Shown here: one piece after another, positions 41,454 through 50,297 of the stretch
Layout of the letters: each line of letters begins with the position of its first letter
Position numbering within the stretch: position 1 is the first letter of the stretch
Origin: Palsa-459 sp963841965
Lineage (GTDB): Bacteria > Actinomycetota > Acidimicrobiia > Acidimicrobiales > RAAP-2
Reading direction: 5' to 3'
Length of the DNA stretch: 64,000 nucleotides
NCBI GenBank assembly: GCA_963841965.1
Contig: CAWJES010000007.1
Location: 119,383 to 183,382 of the forward strand
The notes under the pieces: model-generated
Databases searched by the model: none
The model's input: only the letters and a program-made list of their open reading frames with translations
Told to the model about the DNA's origin: nothing
Translations under genes and position numbers: made by a program

Positions 41454-42703
41454 GCCACCGAGCCTGTCGGCATCGCCGACGAGGCAACTGTGCGGTCGTG
41501 GACCTCGATCCAGAGCCAGAGGCCGGTGGCGCATGTCGCGAACGCCCCGACACCCAGCGCGACGCGCGCGTTCGAGGCGTCGGCGATCCATCCCATGAGC
41601 AGGGCGCCGATTGGCGTCGAGCCGAGGAACGCCATGGCGTAGAGGCTCATGACCCTCCCGCGCATCTGCTCCTCGGTGAGCAGCTGGAGCGTGGCGTTCG
41701 CCGTCGAGACGAACGCGATCGACATCGCGCCCATGGGGACGAGCGCCAGGCAGCACACGAGGACGCTCGGCGAGGCCGCCACGACCGCGATGAGCACCCC
41801 GAAGCCGATGCCGAGCACGCTCAGCAGCTGGACCGTCGGCCGTGACCGGTGGGCGGCGTAGAGGCCGCCGAGCACGGCGCCGAAGCCCATCGACATCATC
41901 GCGTAGGCGTACTCCGTCGGTCCGCCGTGCAGGACCCTGGTCACGAGGAGCGGCAGGGTGACTGTGAAGTTGAACGCGAGTGTGCCGACCACCGCGACCG
42001 ACGCGATGACCTCGCGGATCCGAGGCTGGTTCCATGCGTAGCGGAGGCCGGCGCGTACCTGGCCCTTGTCGCGGTTGACCGTGCGGATCCGCGTGATCTC
42101 GCTCGACCGCATCAGCGCGAGCGCGGCGATGACGCCCACGTAGGACGCCGCGTTCACGTAGAAGCAGGTGGCGAACCCGAAGATGACGATCAACGGTGCG
42201 CCGATCGCCGGACCGACGACGCGCCCCATGTTCATCAATGCGCTGTTCAGCGAGACCGCGTTGGAGAGCAGATCGCGCCCGACCATCTCCTGGACGAAGG
42301 ACTGCCTGGCGGGATTGTCGAACAGGTTGACCACTCCGAGGAGGAGGGCCAGGATCCACACGGCCAGAAGGCTCACCTCGTGCGTCGAGACCAGGACCCC
42401 GAGCGTCAGCGCGAGGATGCCGGCGGCTGACTGCGTCGCGTAGAGCACCAGGCGCTTGTCCGACCGGTCCGCCAGCAACCCGCCGAATGGTCCGAACAGG
42501 AGCATCGGGAGGAACGGGAGCGCGATCGTGATGCCCAGGTCGACGGCGGTCCCGTGCAAAACGGTGAGGACGAGGAGCGCCTGGGCGATCGACTGCATCC
42601 AGGTACCGGAGATCGAGATGAACTGGCCGATGAAGTAGAGCCGGAAGTTGCGGACCCGCAGGGACACGAATGTCCGTCCGCCGACGCGCCTGAAGATCCT
42701 CAT
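41450..42703 (-). CDS. MFS transporter (EntS/MFS_3 type)
   Basis: A 417-residue transporter with 12 predicted helices. Signature motifs are LRVRNFRLYFIGQFISISGTW at the first helix, the A-motif-like GGLLADRSDKRLVLY (about 75-89), and FDNPARQSFVQEMVGRDLL. These match MFS exporters of the EntS/tetracycline-like group. It overlaps the MarR gene (ATGA), so the repressor and pump are cotranscribed. A small-molecule efflux role is inferred. Confidence 0.9.
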   Translation of the reverse strand: MRIFRRVGGRTFVSLRVRNFRLYFIGQFISISGTWMQSIAQALLVLTVLHGTAVDLGITIALPFLPMLLFGPFGGLLADRSDKRLVLYATQSAAGILALTLGVLVSTHEVSLLAVWILALLLGVVNLFDNPARQSFVQEMVGRDLLSNAVSLNSALMNMGRVVGPAIGAPLIVIFGFATCFYVNAASYVGVIAALALMRSSEITRIRTVNRDKGQVRAGLRYAWNQPRIREVIASVAVVGTLAFNFTVTLPLLVTRVLHGGPTEYAYAMMSMGFGAVLGGLYAAHRSRPTVQLLSVLGIGFGVLIAVVAASPSVLVCCLALVPMGAMSIAFVSTANATLQLLTEEQMRGRVMSLYAMAFLGSTPIGALLMGWIADASNARVALGVGAFATCATGLWLWIEVHDRTVASSAMPTGSVA

Positions 42704-43143
42704 GGCTCCTCGGACCAGCGTTCGAGGATGCCGATCACCCGCACCACCGCGTCGAGCTCGTCATCCTCGAGCCTTGCCAGCCGCTGTTCGATGAACGCGG
42801 CCTTCTTGACCCGGATGCTCGAGAGCTCGCGTCGACCCGACGCGGTCAGCGTGACGCGCAGGCACCTGCGATCCTCGCCGTCCACGCGTCGCTGCACGAG
42901 GCCGTCGCGCTCCAGGGACGCGACCAGCCGCGTGATCGTCGGTGGCTGGACCTGCTCGGCGGCCGCCAGCTCCCCGAGCGACGGGGACCCGAGACGATCG
43001 ATCATCGCCAGGGCGGATGCCTGGGCGGGAGACACCCCTCCGAGCGAGCTGGAACGAAGCCGGCGGTTGAGACGGGTGACCGCGGTGCGGAGCCGCTGTG
43101 CCGTCTCGGCGAGCGACGTCTCAGCCTCAGTGCGTGCCATCAT
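42700..43143 (-). CDS. MarR-family transcriptional regulator
   Basis: A 147-residue winged-helix regulator: dimerisation helices at both ends, LGELAAAEQVQPPTITRLVA recognition region (about 56-75) and DGLVQRRVDGEDRRCLRVTL wing (about 80-99). The promoter region carries a perfect TTAGT-ATA-ACTAA palindrome that overlaps the -10 box. This implies autorepression, released by a ligand that the MFS pump exports. The start is ATG 43143 or the next codon. Confidence 0.92.
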   Translation of the reverse strand: MMARTEAETSLAETAQRLRTAVTRLNRRLRSSSLGGVSPAQASALAMIDRLGSPSLGELAAAEQVQPPTITRLVASLERDGLVQRRVDGEDRRCLRVTLTASGRRELSSIRVKKAAFIEQRLARLEDDELDAVVRVIGILERWSEEP

Positions 43144-43149
43144 GGTTAC

Positions 43150-43162
43150 TTAGTATAACTAA
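43150..43162. promoter_or_regulatory. MarR operator palindrome overlapping a leaderless promoter
   Basis: TTAGT ATA ACTAA is a perfect 5-3-5 inverted repeat, unusually AT-rich for this genome. On the minus strand it contains the -10 box TATACT (43152-43157), which ends 8 nt before the marR ATG. A bound MarR dimer would block RNA polymerase directly. Confidence 0.65.
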
Positions 43163-43217
43163 TCAATCATCCGGCGATGCACCTCGGTGATTCGACCTGA
43201 GCGGCCGGTGTGGGCGC

Positions 43218-43553
43218 TCAGGCCTTCGGGACGTAGCCGCCCCGTCCGAGGAACGACGACTCCACGAGGTCGGCCGACTCATCAACGCCGCCGCGGACCT
43301 CGGTCACCCAGTCCAGACGACCCGTGAGGATCCTCTCGACGCCTCCCTCGAGCGTCGAGGAGCTGATCGCGCAGCTCGAGCACGCGCCCTGCAGCTGAAC
43401 CTCGACGACCCCGGTCTCGACGTCTGCACCGACGAGCACCAGGTCTCCCCCGTCCTGCTGCACGGCGGGGCGCATCAGTTCGATGAGCTCGCGCAGCGCG
43501 GCGAGCCGGCTGGCGCGCTCGTCATCGGTCAGGACGGTCCGGGAGGTTTCCAT
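43218..43553 (-). CDS. NifU C-terminal-domain Fe-S scaffold protein
   Basis: 111 residues: MRPAVQQDGGDLVLVG and the cluster-binding GACSSCAISSSTLEGGVERIL with Cys58 and Cys61 (CxxC). NfuA/NifU-type scaffolds carry a [4Fe-4S] cluster between two subunits for delivery to apoproteins. The ATG at 43553 follows a GGGGGG Shine-Dalgarno; a longer frame exists but is low complexity. It is 40 bp downstream of the HdeD-like gene. Confidence 0.92.
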   Translation of the reverse strand: METSRTVLTDDERASRLAALRELIELMRPAVQQDGGDLVLVGADVETGVVEVQLQGACSSCAISSSTLEGGVERILTGRLDWVTEVRGGVDESADLVESSFLGRGGYVPKA

Positions 43554-43593
43554 CCCCCCATTCTGCCGGGAGATCTCTCGCGTCGTGCCCCGA

Positions 43594-44199
43594 TCAGCCT
43601 TTGGCCTGGGCGGCGCGCTCGCGCTCCCACTCCCTGCCGGCGTGCCGAGCGACAACGCCGGCGATCAGCTCGAGGATCCCCCAGAGCACGCAGGCGAGTC
43701 CGAACACGACCACGAGGACCGTGAGCGCGTTGCCGGGATGCCGGATCGCCCAGACTCCGAGGAGGATCAGCACGATGCCCTTGATGAGGCCGATCCACCA
43801 GTGGGGCACCTCGCGGCTCATGAGCGACGCGACGATGTAGATGATCCCCCAGACGAGCAGGGTCCACGCGAGGAGCATGGCGATCACGAACAGGGTGATG
43901 TGGGGCCAGACGATCGTGACGACGCCGACGGCGGCCGTGAGGAATCCCGCGACCGCATACAGCCAGCGCTCACGGATGGCGGCGAAGGCGGAGGCGAACT
44001 GGACCACGCCAACGACCAGCAGCCAGATGCCCAGGAAGATGGCGAGGGCGGTGAGCGTCTCGTGGCGCCACGAGAGGGCGAGGAATCCGATGACGAGCGA
44101 GATGATGCCGTCGACGAGGAACAGCCACCAGACCTTGTGCAGTGCCCGAGCAGCGGCATCGCCCTGCTCGAGGTCCCATGCGGAAAGTGGAGCCGTCAC
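43594..44199 (-). CDS. HdeD-family membrane protein
   Basis: A 201-residue protein with six predicted helices in three repeats of the DUF308/HdeD type (VDGIISLVIGFLALSWRHET; FLTAAVGVVTIVWPH; LIKGIVLILLGVWAIRHPGN). HdeD relatives are linked to acid stress in enterobacteria, but the role here is not established. The GTG start has a strong AGGAGGT site. Confidence 0.88.
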   Translation of the reverse strand: MTAPLSAWDLEQGDAAARALHKVWWLFLVDGIISLVIGFLALSWRHETLTALAIFLGIWLLVVGVVQFASAFAAIRERWLYAVAGFLTAAVGVVTIVWPHITLFVIAMLLAWTLLVWGIIYIVASLMSREVPHWWIGLIKGIVLILLGVWAIRHPGNALTVLVVVFGLACVLWGILELIAGVVARHAGREWERERAAQAKG

Positions 44200-44490
44200 G
44201 TGGACCTCCTGAGTTGGATGGCCCCACCGTATCGAGGGTGGAATCCGGACCGGTGGACCGGGGCACGTATCTCGTGCCTCGCTACTGTTGCAAGATGCTG
44301 ACGCTGCCGACCTCTCGACTCGGTTCGAATCGAGAGGACCTCACGGCCCCCGCCTGCTCGGCCCCGCGGGCAGCCTTCGCGCCGGCACGCTGGCGCGAGG
44401 CCATCCCGCCACTTCCCCGGTGCCTGGTGCGATGTCCAGGTTCGCCTTTGAGCGAGCACGGTTTGCTCGCGTCAGCCAGCTGACTCGGCC
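44200..44490. other. divergent intergenic region between hdeD-like and brkB-like genes
   Basis: The 291 bp hold the HdeD promoter side (TACGGT at about 44226-44231 on minus). There is also an 8-bp inverted repeat, CCTCTCGA/TCGAGAGG (44311-44318 and 44330-44337), and a TACTGT box (44283-44288) 6 nt before an ATG that opens a 62-codon frame. No recognised gene or RNA family is seen. Confidence 0.5.
44295..44483 (+). CDS. possible 62-residue leaderless small protein
   Basis: The ATG is 6 nt after TACTGT and the frame stops 7 bp before the YihY/BrkB ATG. Its start reads MLTLPTSRLGSNREDLTAP. The protein is Pro/Arg/Ala-rich with no recognised domain. About a quarter of its codons end in A or T, more than in neighbouring genes, so coding is uncertain. 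It could be a leader for the next gene, which lacks a Shine-Dalgarno. Confidence 0.25.
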   Translation: MLTLPTSRLGSNREDLTAPACSAPRAAFAPARWREAIPPLPRCLVRCPGSPLSEHGLLASAS

Positions 44491-45384
44491 ATGGCCGGAT
44501 CGCACGGAGCCTTCGCCAGGGCCGCGAAGTCCCTCGACGACTTCCAGCAGTCCCACCAGCCTCTCAGCGTCATCATGGCCGTCATCAGGCGGTCCATCGA
44601 CGACCGGGCGACCCGGCTCGCAGCCCTCATCACCTTCTACGGTTTCCTCTCCGTCTTCCCCATCCTGCTGCTCGTCGTCACCGTGGCCACCGCGCTGTTC
44701 GGCGAGTCCCAGTTGCGCCGCGACATCGTCAACAGCGCCCTGAACCAGTTCCCGGTCATCGGCGACGCGCTGGGGAAGAACCTCCATGCGATCGCCGTCG
44801 GCAACTCGCTCGCCGTCGCGATCGCGCTCGTCGGGATCATCTGGGGGGCCCTCGGCATCACGAATTCCCTGCAGTTCTCCTCCGCAGCGGTATGGCGCAT
44901 CCCGAGGGCCGAGCAGCGCTCCCTGCCAAGGCGGCTGGTCGTGGGACTGGGGCTCCTCGGCGTCCTTGGTGCTGCCGTGATCCTCTCCACGGTTGCAGCG
45001 GGCGTGGCCGTCAACGGCGTGGAGCAGCTCGGACTGACCGGGCCGCTCGGGCGCGCCGCGGTCCTTGCCGCGGTCGTGCTCGTCAACGCCGCGGGGTACC
45101 TCATGGCCTTCCGCCTGCTCACCCCTCCGGGCCACTCCTGGCGCTCCGCGGTGCCGGGCACCATCGTCGGAGCAGTCGGCTGGACCCTGCTGCAGACCTT
45201 CGGGGGGTGGCTGATCGGTCACCGCCTGGCCCACGCGACCGCGCTCTATGGGCTCTTCGCGATCGTGCTCGGGCTCATCTTCTGGATCAACCTCGGTGCC
45301 CAGTTGTTCCTCTATTCGACTGAGCTGAATGTGGTCCTCACGCAGCGCGAGTGGCCACGGTCCCTGCGGAGGGTCACGGCATGA
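44491..45384 (+). CDS. YihY/BrkB-family membrane protein
   Basis: 297 residues with six predicted helices. Motifs of the YihY/virulence factor BrkB family: RLAALITFYGFLSVFPILLL (37-56), LGKNLHAIAVGNSLAVAIA, WGALGITNSLQFSSAAVWRIP and YGLFAIVLGLIFWINLGAQLFL. Despite old names such as RNase BN, these are membrane proteins of unknown transport role. The stop overlaps the next gene (ATGA). Confidence 0.9.
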   Translation: MAGSHGAFARAAKSLDDFQQSHQPLSVIMAVIRRSIDDRATRLAALITFYGFLSVFPILLLVVTVATALFGESQLRRDIVNSALNQFPVIGDALGKNLHAIAVGNSLAVAIALVGIIWGALGITNSLQFSSAAVWRIPRAEQRSLPRRLVVGLGLLGVLGAAVILSTVAAGVAVNGVEQLGLTGPLGRAAVLAAVVLVNAAGYLMAFRLLTPPGHSWRSAVPGTIVGAVGWTLLQTFGGWLIGHRLAHATALYGLFAIVLGLIFWINLGAQLFLYSTELNVVLTQREWPRSLRRVTA

Positions 45385-47816
45385 GGAGCCGGAGGATCCC
45401 GCGCTGGAAGGACATCGTGGGCACGCTGGTGGCGGGCCTCTGGCCGGTCGCGGTCACGCTGGCGGCCCTGCGCAACCCGGGGAAGTACAACCCCTTCGCG
45501 TTCTATTCGGGCCTCGGGAACGTCAACGCTTCGACCCTCAAGGGACAGCCGACGATCGACCCGAACATCTACTACACGTCGTACACGCTCGGCGTCCGGG
45601 CCGCGTCGATGCTCGTGCACGGACACCTTCCCTGGTGGAACCCGTTCCAGGGGCTCGGCGCACCGCTCATCGGGGAGATGCAGTCGGCCGGGTTGTTCCC
45701 CTTCACGCCCCTCCTGCTGCTGCGCGACGGCTCGCTCATCTTCCACCTCTCGCTCCTCGTGGTCGCCGGCGTCGCGACCTACTGGCTGCTTCGTGAGTTC
45801 CGCTTCGGGCCGCTGATCTCGTCGGCGGGCGCGATGGTCTTCGCCACCTGCGGCACGTTCGCATGGATCGCGAACGCCGCCTTCAACCCGGTCTGCTTCC
45901 TGCCGCTGCTCGTGCTCGGTGTCGAGCGATCTCGCAGGGCTGCGGTGGAGGGCAAGGGGGCCGGGTGGCGATGGCTCGCCGTCGGCACGGCCCTGGCCAT
46001 CGCGGCCGGGTTCCTGGAGGTCGCGACCGTCGGACTGCTGCTCGCCGCGGCCGTCGCCATCGAGCGCGGCTGGACGCTCCCCCGCGACCGGGTCGTCGCC
46101 TTCGTCCGCAAGCTCGCGGCAGGGGTCGGTCTGGGACTCGCGGTCGCCGCGCCGGTGCTCGTCGCGTTCCACGACTACATCAGCGTGGGATACCTCGGTA
46201 CGCACACGGTCGACGTCGCCGGTCGGCATATGGCACCACCCGGCGTGGCGATGACGTTTGCCCCCTACCTGTTCGGCAGGATCGATGCGAACCCGTTCCC
46301 CCTCGTCCAGGCCACCTGGGGGGCGATCGGCGGGTACGCCGGGTTCGGCCTCTTCTCGCTGGCCGTCGCCTCGCTCTTCGGGAGGCGAGACCGCGGCCTG
46401 CGCCTCACCCTCTTTGGCTGGGTCGTCGTGACCCTCGGCGACTCCCTCGGATTGCCCGTCTTCCACTCAATCTTCGCCATCACCCCGTACATCCAGCACC
46501 TCTACCTGTACCGCTACTTCGCGCCGACATGGGAGCTCGCCCTCGTGCTGCTCGCGGCGTTCGCGCTACGGGACCTCGCGACGAGCTCACGCGCCGAGGC
46601 GCTCATCGCGGTCACGACCGGAGTCATCGTGACGGCGTTGCTCCTGCTGCTCGGCATCGCCGTCGCCCCACAGTCCGTGAGTCTCTCGCGCGCGCTCGAG
46701 CCGTCGTCGTTCCGGTTCGCGCTGGTGATCGTGGTCGCGGTGGCTGCTGGACTTCTCCTCGCGACACTGGCGCCGTCGCGGTTCCGCGGAGCCCTCGTTG
46801 CCCTCGTCGTCGTCACAGAGGCCGCCATGCTGTTCGCGATACCGCTCCTGTCGTGGCCATCGAGCATCCAGATCGATCAGGGTGCGGTCGCCTTCATCAC
46901 GACGAACGTCAACACCCAGCGGATGTTCGGGCTCGGCGTGCCCTCGCCGAACTTCGGATCCCAGGTGGGCAGCCCGCAACTGAACGTCGCGGACCTGCCG
47001 ATCCCCAAGCCGCTGGTGGCGATCATCCACGCGCTCGATCCGACCGAGACCGTGAACCAGTTCTTCGGGGTCTATCCGGGTACGCCTGGCACTCCTGGAT
47101 TTGACGACCAGGTGCTCGCGAGGATCTCGCTCTACGAGCGCTTCGGCGTGCAGTACATCGTCACGCCAGCCAGCTCCACGATCTTCAGCGCCACGCCCTC
47201 GGTCACGCTCGTCTACAAGGGCCCGCAGGTCGCCATCTACGGCCTCTCGAATCCGACGCCGCTCGCCTCTGCCGCTGGGTGCACGGTGACGACCGTGCAC
47301 CAGGACCAGTACATGACCGAGTGCCACGCCAGCTCGATCCTGCTGCGCAACGAGCTGGCCATGCCGGGCTGGACTGCAACCGTGAACGGTGCGGCGGTCC
47401 CGGTCGTCTCGAAGGATCGCCTCCAGACGGTCCCGGTGCCGAAGGGTCGCGCTGTCGTCTCGCTCACGTTCCTGCCGCCCGGCGAGACGCTGGCGTTCAC
47501 TGCCGCGATCCTGGGGGTGCTCGCGTTCCTCGTGCCCTGGGAGCTGCTCGCCAGTCGCCGCAGGCGCCGACCCGGCGTGCTTCGAGGGACCGTCCACGAC
47601 ACGGCCCCGACGTCCGTCGTCTATCTCGACCTCCCAGAGCCGTTGGATCACCCGACGGGTGTCGTCGATGTCTCGGGGGGATACGTCGAGGGCGCGACCC
47701 AGGCGGTCCCCATCGTGGCTGCGCCCGCGACAGGATGGCCACGGCACGACGACCCACCGACGCTCGCCGTCCCCATGGATGCCACCGGCACAGCGGGCGA
47801 CGAGGACGGCGACTGA
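45381..47816 (+). CDS. YfhO-like large polytopic membrane protein
   Basis: About 811 residues with 12 or more predicted helices in residues 10-500, then an extracytoplasmic domain and a last helix near 700 before a cytoplasmic tail of about 90 residues. HGHLPWWNPFQGLGAPLIGEMQSAG is the region typical of YfhO-type GT-C-like proteins (positions about 45615-45690). YfhO of Bacillus adds sugars to lipoteichoic acid, so lipid-linked glycosyl transfer is plausible, not proven. ATG 45381 overlaps the brkB-like stop. Confidence 0.8.
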   Translation: MRSRRIPRWKDIVGTLVAGLWPVAVTLAALRNPGKYNPFAFYSGLGNVNASTLKGQPTIDPNIYYTSYTLGVRAASMLVHGHLPWWNPFQGLGAPLIGEMQSAGLFPFTPLLLLRDGSLIFHLSLLVVAGVATYWLLREFRFGPLISSAGAMVFATCGTFAWIANAAFNPVCFLPLLVLGVERSRRAAVEGKGAGWRWLAVGTALAIAAGFLEVATVGLLLAAAVAIERGWTLPRDRVVAFVRKLAAGVGLGLAVAAPVLVAFHDYISVGYLGTHTVDVAGRHMAPPGVAMTFAPYLFGRIDANPFPLVQATWGAIGGYAGFGLFSLAVASLFGRRDRGLRLTLFGWVVVTLGDSLGLPVFHSIFAITPYIQHLYLYRYFAPTWELALVLLAAFALRDLATSSRAEALIAVTTGVIVTALLLLLGIAVAPQSVSLSRALEPSSFRFALVIVVAVAAGLLLATLAPSRFRGALVALVVVTEAAMLFAIPLLSWPSSIQIDQGAVAFITTNVNTQRMFGLGVPSPNFGSQVGSPQLNVADLPIPKPLVAIIHALDPTETVNQFFGVYPGTPGTPGFDDQVLARISLYERFGVQYIVTPASSTIFSATPSVTLVYKGPQVAIYGLSNPTPLASAAGCTVTTVHQDQYMTECHASSILLRNELAMPGWTATVNGAAVPVVSKDRLQTVPVPKGRAVVSLTFLPPGETLAFTAAILGVLAFLVPWELLASRRRRRPGVLRGTVHDTAPTSVVYLDLPEPLDHPTGVVDVSGGYVEGATQAVPIVAAPATGWPRHDDPPTLAVPMDATGTAGDEDGD

Positions 47817-47844
47817 CGGCAATCCCGCTGCAGAAGGGCGGCCC

Positions 47845-47876
47845 ACCCCGACGTTGGTAGATTCCGTCGGGTGGGA
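47845..47876. repeat. inverted repeat between the yfhO-like gene and livG
   Basis: CCCACCCCGACG pairs with CGTCGGGTGGG, one base bulged, around a loop that holds a possible livG -10 box (TAGATT, 47858-47863). It may end the upstream transcript or control livG; there is no U tract. Confidence 0.4.
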
Positions 47877-47899
47877 GGGGACCCAGGGGTGCGAGCGTC

Positions 47900-48697
47900 T
47901 TGACGCCTGACGATGCATCGACGGCACAGGAACTCCTCCTTACAGGCATCGGCGTCCGCTTCGGAGGTCTGGCAGCCCTCGACGACGTCAGCTTCTCAGT
48001 CGGCTCGAACGAGATCGTCGGGCTGATCGGCCCGAACGGTGCAGGCAAGACCACGCTCTTCAATGTCATCTGCGGATTCGTGAAGCCCACGTCCGGCACG
48101 GGATCCTTCCGCGGCCGGCCGCTCTCCAAGGTGAAGCCCCACGACCTCGCGAAACTCGGGATCGCCCGCACCCTCCAGGGGGTCGGGCTCTTCCACGGCC
48201 AGACGGTGCTCGACAACGTCGTCGCCGGCGCCCAGACTCGCACGAAGGTCGACTTCGCGTCCGCCGTCCTCGGACTCCCGAACTCGGAGCGGTCGGAGCG
48301 CCGCCTGCGTGCCGAGGCCCTGGGCCAGCTCGAGCGCCTGGGGATCGGCGATTCTGCGCCGAAGCTTCCGGGGTCCCTCCCCTACGGCATCCAGAAGAAG
48401 GCGGCAGTCGCCAGGGCCCTGATGGTGCAGCCTTCCCTGCTCCTCCTCGACGAACCGGCCAGCGGGCTGTCCGAGACCGAGACCCATGAGTTCGCGGCAC
48501 TCATCCGGGAGCTCAAGGCTGAGATGAGTGTCCTGCTCGTCGAGCACAACATGGACTTCGTGATGCCCCTGTGCGAGCGCCTCGTCGTGCTCGACTTCGG
48601 CAAGGTGATCGCGACGGGCTCCCCCGTCGAGATCCGGGACAACCCCCAGGTGCTCGAGGCCTACCTCGGCGATCCTGTCGATGGAGCGGTCCAGTGA
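47900..48697 (+). CDS. livG: branched-chain amino-acid ABC transporter ATP-binding protein LivG
   Basis: A 265-residue ABC ATPase. Walker A GPNGAGKTTLFNVICGF (about 44-60), signature region LPYGIQKKAAVARAL (LivG proteins use this LxYGxQ variant instead of LSGGQ), Walker B LLLLDEPASGLS and the H-loop VLLVEHNMDFVM. The start is TTG, apparently with AGGGG upstream; no better in-frame start precedes the conserved core. It heads livG-F-H-M-K. Confidence 0.93.
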   Translation: MTPDDASTAQELLLTGIGVRFGGLAALDDVSFSVGSNEIVGLIGPNGAGKTTLFNVICGFVKPTSGTGSFRGRPLSKVKPHDLAKLGIARTLQGVGLFHGQTVLDNVVAGAQTRTKVDFASAVLGLPNSERSERRLRAEALGQLERLGIGDSAPKLPGSLPYGIQKKAAVARALMVQPSLLLLDEPASGLSETETHEFAALIRELKAEMSVLLVEHNMDFVMPLCERLVVLDFGKVIATGSPVEIRDNPQVLEAYLGDPVDGAVQ

Positions 48698-49404
48698 TCA
48701 CCGTCACGGACCTCTCCGTCTCCTACGGCGCCGTTCAGGCCGTCAAGAACGTCTCCTTCGCAGCCGAGCCCGGGACCATCACGGCGGTCCTCGGCGCCAA
48801 CGGCGCCGGCAAGACGACCCTGCTGCGGACGATCTCGGGGCTCGTGCGCCCCACCGGGGGCTCGGTGAGGCTGGGCGACCGCGAGCTCACCACCATGAGC
48901 GTCGAGGACATCACGATGTCGGGCATCGCCCACGTCCCCGAGGGCAGGGGGGTCATCGCGGAGTTCACCGTCGACGAGAACCTCCGCCTCGGCGCGCTGT
49001 GGCGCAAGGGGGACAACCGACCGGCCATCGAGTCGATGTACGAGCTGTTCCCCCCGCTCGCCTCGCGGCGCAAGCAGCACGCCTCGAACCTCTCGGGAGG
49101 CGAGCGTCAGATGCTGGCGCTCGCCCGATCCCTCGTCGCCAGACCGACCGTGCTGCTGCTCGACGAGCCGTCGCTCGGCCTCGCGCCGCTCGTCACGCAG
49201 GGCCTGATGGCGACCGTGCGGGACCTGACGCTGCGCGACGAGCTCACCGTCATCCTGGTCGAGCAGAACGCACGGGGTGCCCTGTCGATCGCGAAGCATG
49301 CCGTCGTGCTCTACCTCGGTTCGGTCGTGGTCTCGGACACCGCTGAGGCCGTCTCCGCCGACAAGGACCTGCGCCACTACTACCTCGGGATGGCGGAGCA
49401 GTGA
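48694..49404 (+). CDS. livF: branched-chain amino-acid ABC transporter ATP-binding protein LivF
   Basis: 236 residues: Walker A GANGAGKTTLLRTISGL, the PEGRGVIAEFTVDENLRLG segment typical of LivF, signature NLSGGERQMLALARSL, Walker B VLLLDEPSLGLAP and H-loop VILVEQNA. The GTG overlaps the livG stop (GTGA). It forms the ATPase heterodimer with LivG. Confidence 0.94.
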   Translation: MITVTDLSVSYGAVQAVKNVSFAAEPGTITAVLGANGAGKTTLLRTISGLVRPTGGSVRLGDRELTTMSVEDITMSGIAHVPEGRGVIAEFTVDENLRLGALWRKGDNRPAIESMYELFPPLASRRKQHASNLSGGERQMLALARSLVARPTVLLLDEPSLGLAPLVTQGLMATVRDLTLRDELTVILVEQNARGALSIAKHAVVLYLGSVVVSDTAEAVSADKDLRHYYLGMAEQ

Positions 49405-50297
49405 GCTTCCTGTCCTCCCAGTTCATGAGCGCCACGTTCGACGGGATCGCCAACGGCATGATCTACGCGCTGATCGCGCTCGCGCTGGTGCTGGTCTGGC
49501 AGGCGACTCACGTCCTGAACTTCGCCCAGGGCGCGATGGCCATGTTCTCGACGTTCATCGCCTTCACGTTCCTCGAGCACGGGGTGGGCTACTGGCCGGC
49601 GCTGCTGATCGCGATCATCTTCGGTTTCCTCGTTGGGGGCGCGGCCGAACGGCTCCTGATCCGGCCGACCCGGGGCAAGCCCGAGATCAACCCTGTGGTC
49701 GTGATGGTGGGCTTCCTGACGGTCATCGAGGCGATCGCAGCGATGATCTGGGGCCCGAACTCGAGGACCTACCCGAGCCCGTTCTCCCAGATCGGTTTCA
49801 CGGTCGGCGGGACCACGATCAACTTCTCCCCGTACGACCTCTACACGGTCATCACGGTCGGGCTCATCGCGGTCGGCATCTACGCCCTCTTCCGCTACAC
49901 GAACCTCGGGCTCAAGATGCGGGCGTCGGCATTCGCCCCGGAGGTGGCCCGGCTCCTCGGGGTGCGCGTCAGCCGGATGCTCACGTTCGGGTGGATGATC
50001 GCCGGGGCGATCGGCGCAGTCGCCGGCGTCCTGTACGCGGCGCACAACAACGCGGGCGTCTACCCGACGAACCTCGACCTCGTGTTCGTGTTCGGATTCA
50101 TCGCGGCGGCCATCGGGGGCCTCGAGAGCCCGTCGGGGGCGATCATCGGCGGCCTCATCATCGGGCTCGTCGGTGACTACGTGTCCTCGTACTACAGCAG
50201 CGGCCTGGCCCCGATCGCGGTCGTGGTCGTGCTCATCATCGTGCTGATGATCCGTCCCCAGGGGATCTTCGCCCGGCCTGCGGCGAGGAGGGTCTGA
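49401..50297 (+). CDS. livH: branched-chain amino-acid ABC transporter permease LivH
   Basis: 298 residues, about eight helices. Conserved pieces: GIANGMIYALIALALVLVWQ, VLNFAQGAMAMFSTFIAF, RASAFAPEVARLLGVRVSRM (EAA-like coupling loop) and GFIAAAIGGLESPSGAIIGG. GTGA overlap with livF. Confidence 0.94.
   Translation: MSFLSSQFMSATFDGIANGMIYALIALALVLVWQATHVLNFAQGAMAMFSTFIAFTFLEHGVGYWPALLIAIIFGFLVGGAAERLLIRPTRGKPEINPVVVMVGFLTVIEAIAAMIWGPNSRTYPSPFSQIGFTVGGTTINFSPYDLYTVITVGLIAVGIYALFRYTNLGLKMRASAFAPEVARLLGVRVSRMLTFGWMIAGAIGAVAGVLYAAHNNAGVYPTNLDLVFVFGFIAAAIGGLESPSGAIIGGLIIGLVGDYVSSYYSSGLAPIAVVVVLIIVLMIRPQGIFARPAARRV

Noticed and set aside
39723..42359. 878-codon minus-strand frame across the GT4, acyl-CoA dehydrogenase and MFS genes
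   Set aside because: It crosses three well-supported genes in the wrong frame or strand and has no domain.
44311..44337. tRNA-like GGTTCGAAT segment in the region before the brkB-like gene
   Set aside because: No T-stem pairing of 5 bp with a 7-nt loop, no acceptor or anticodon arms; it is a simple 8-bp inverted repeat.
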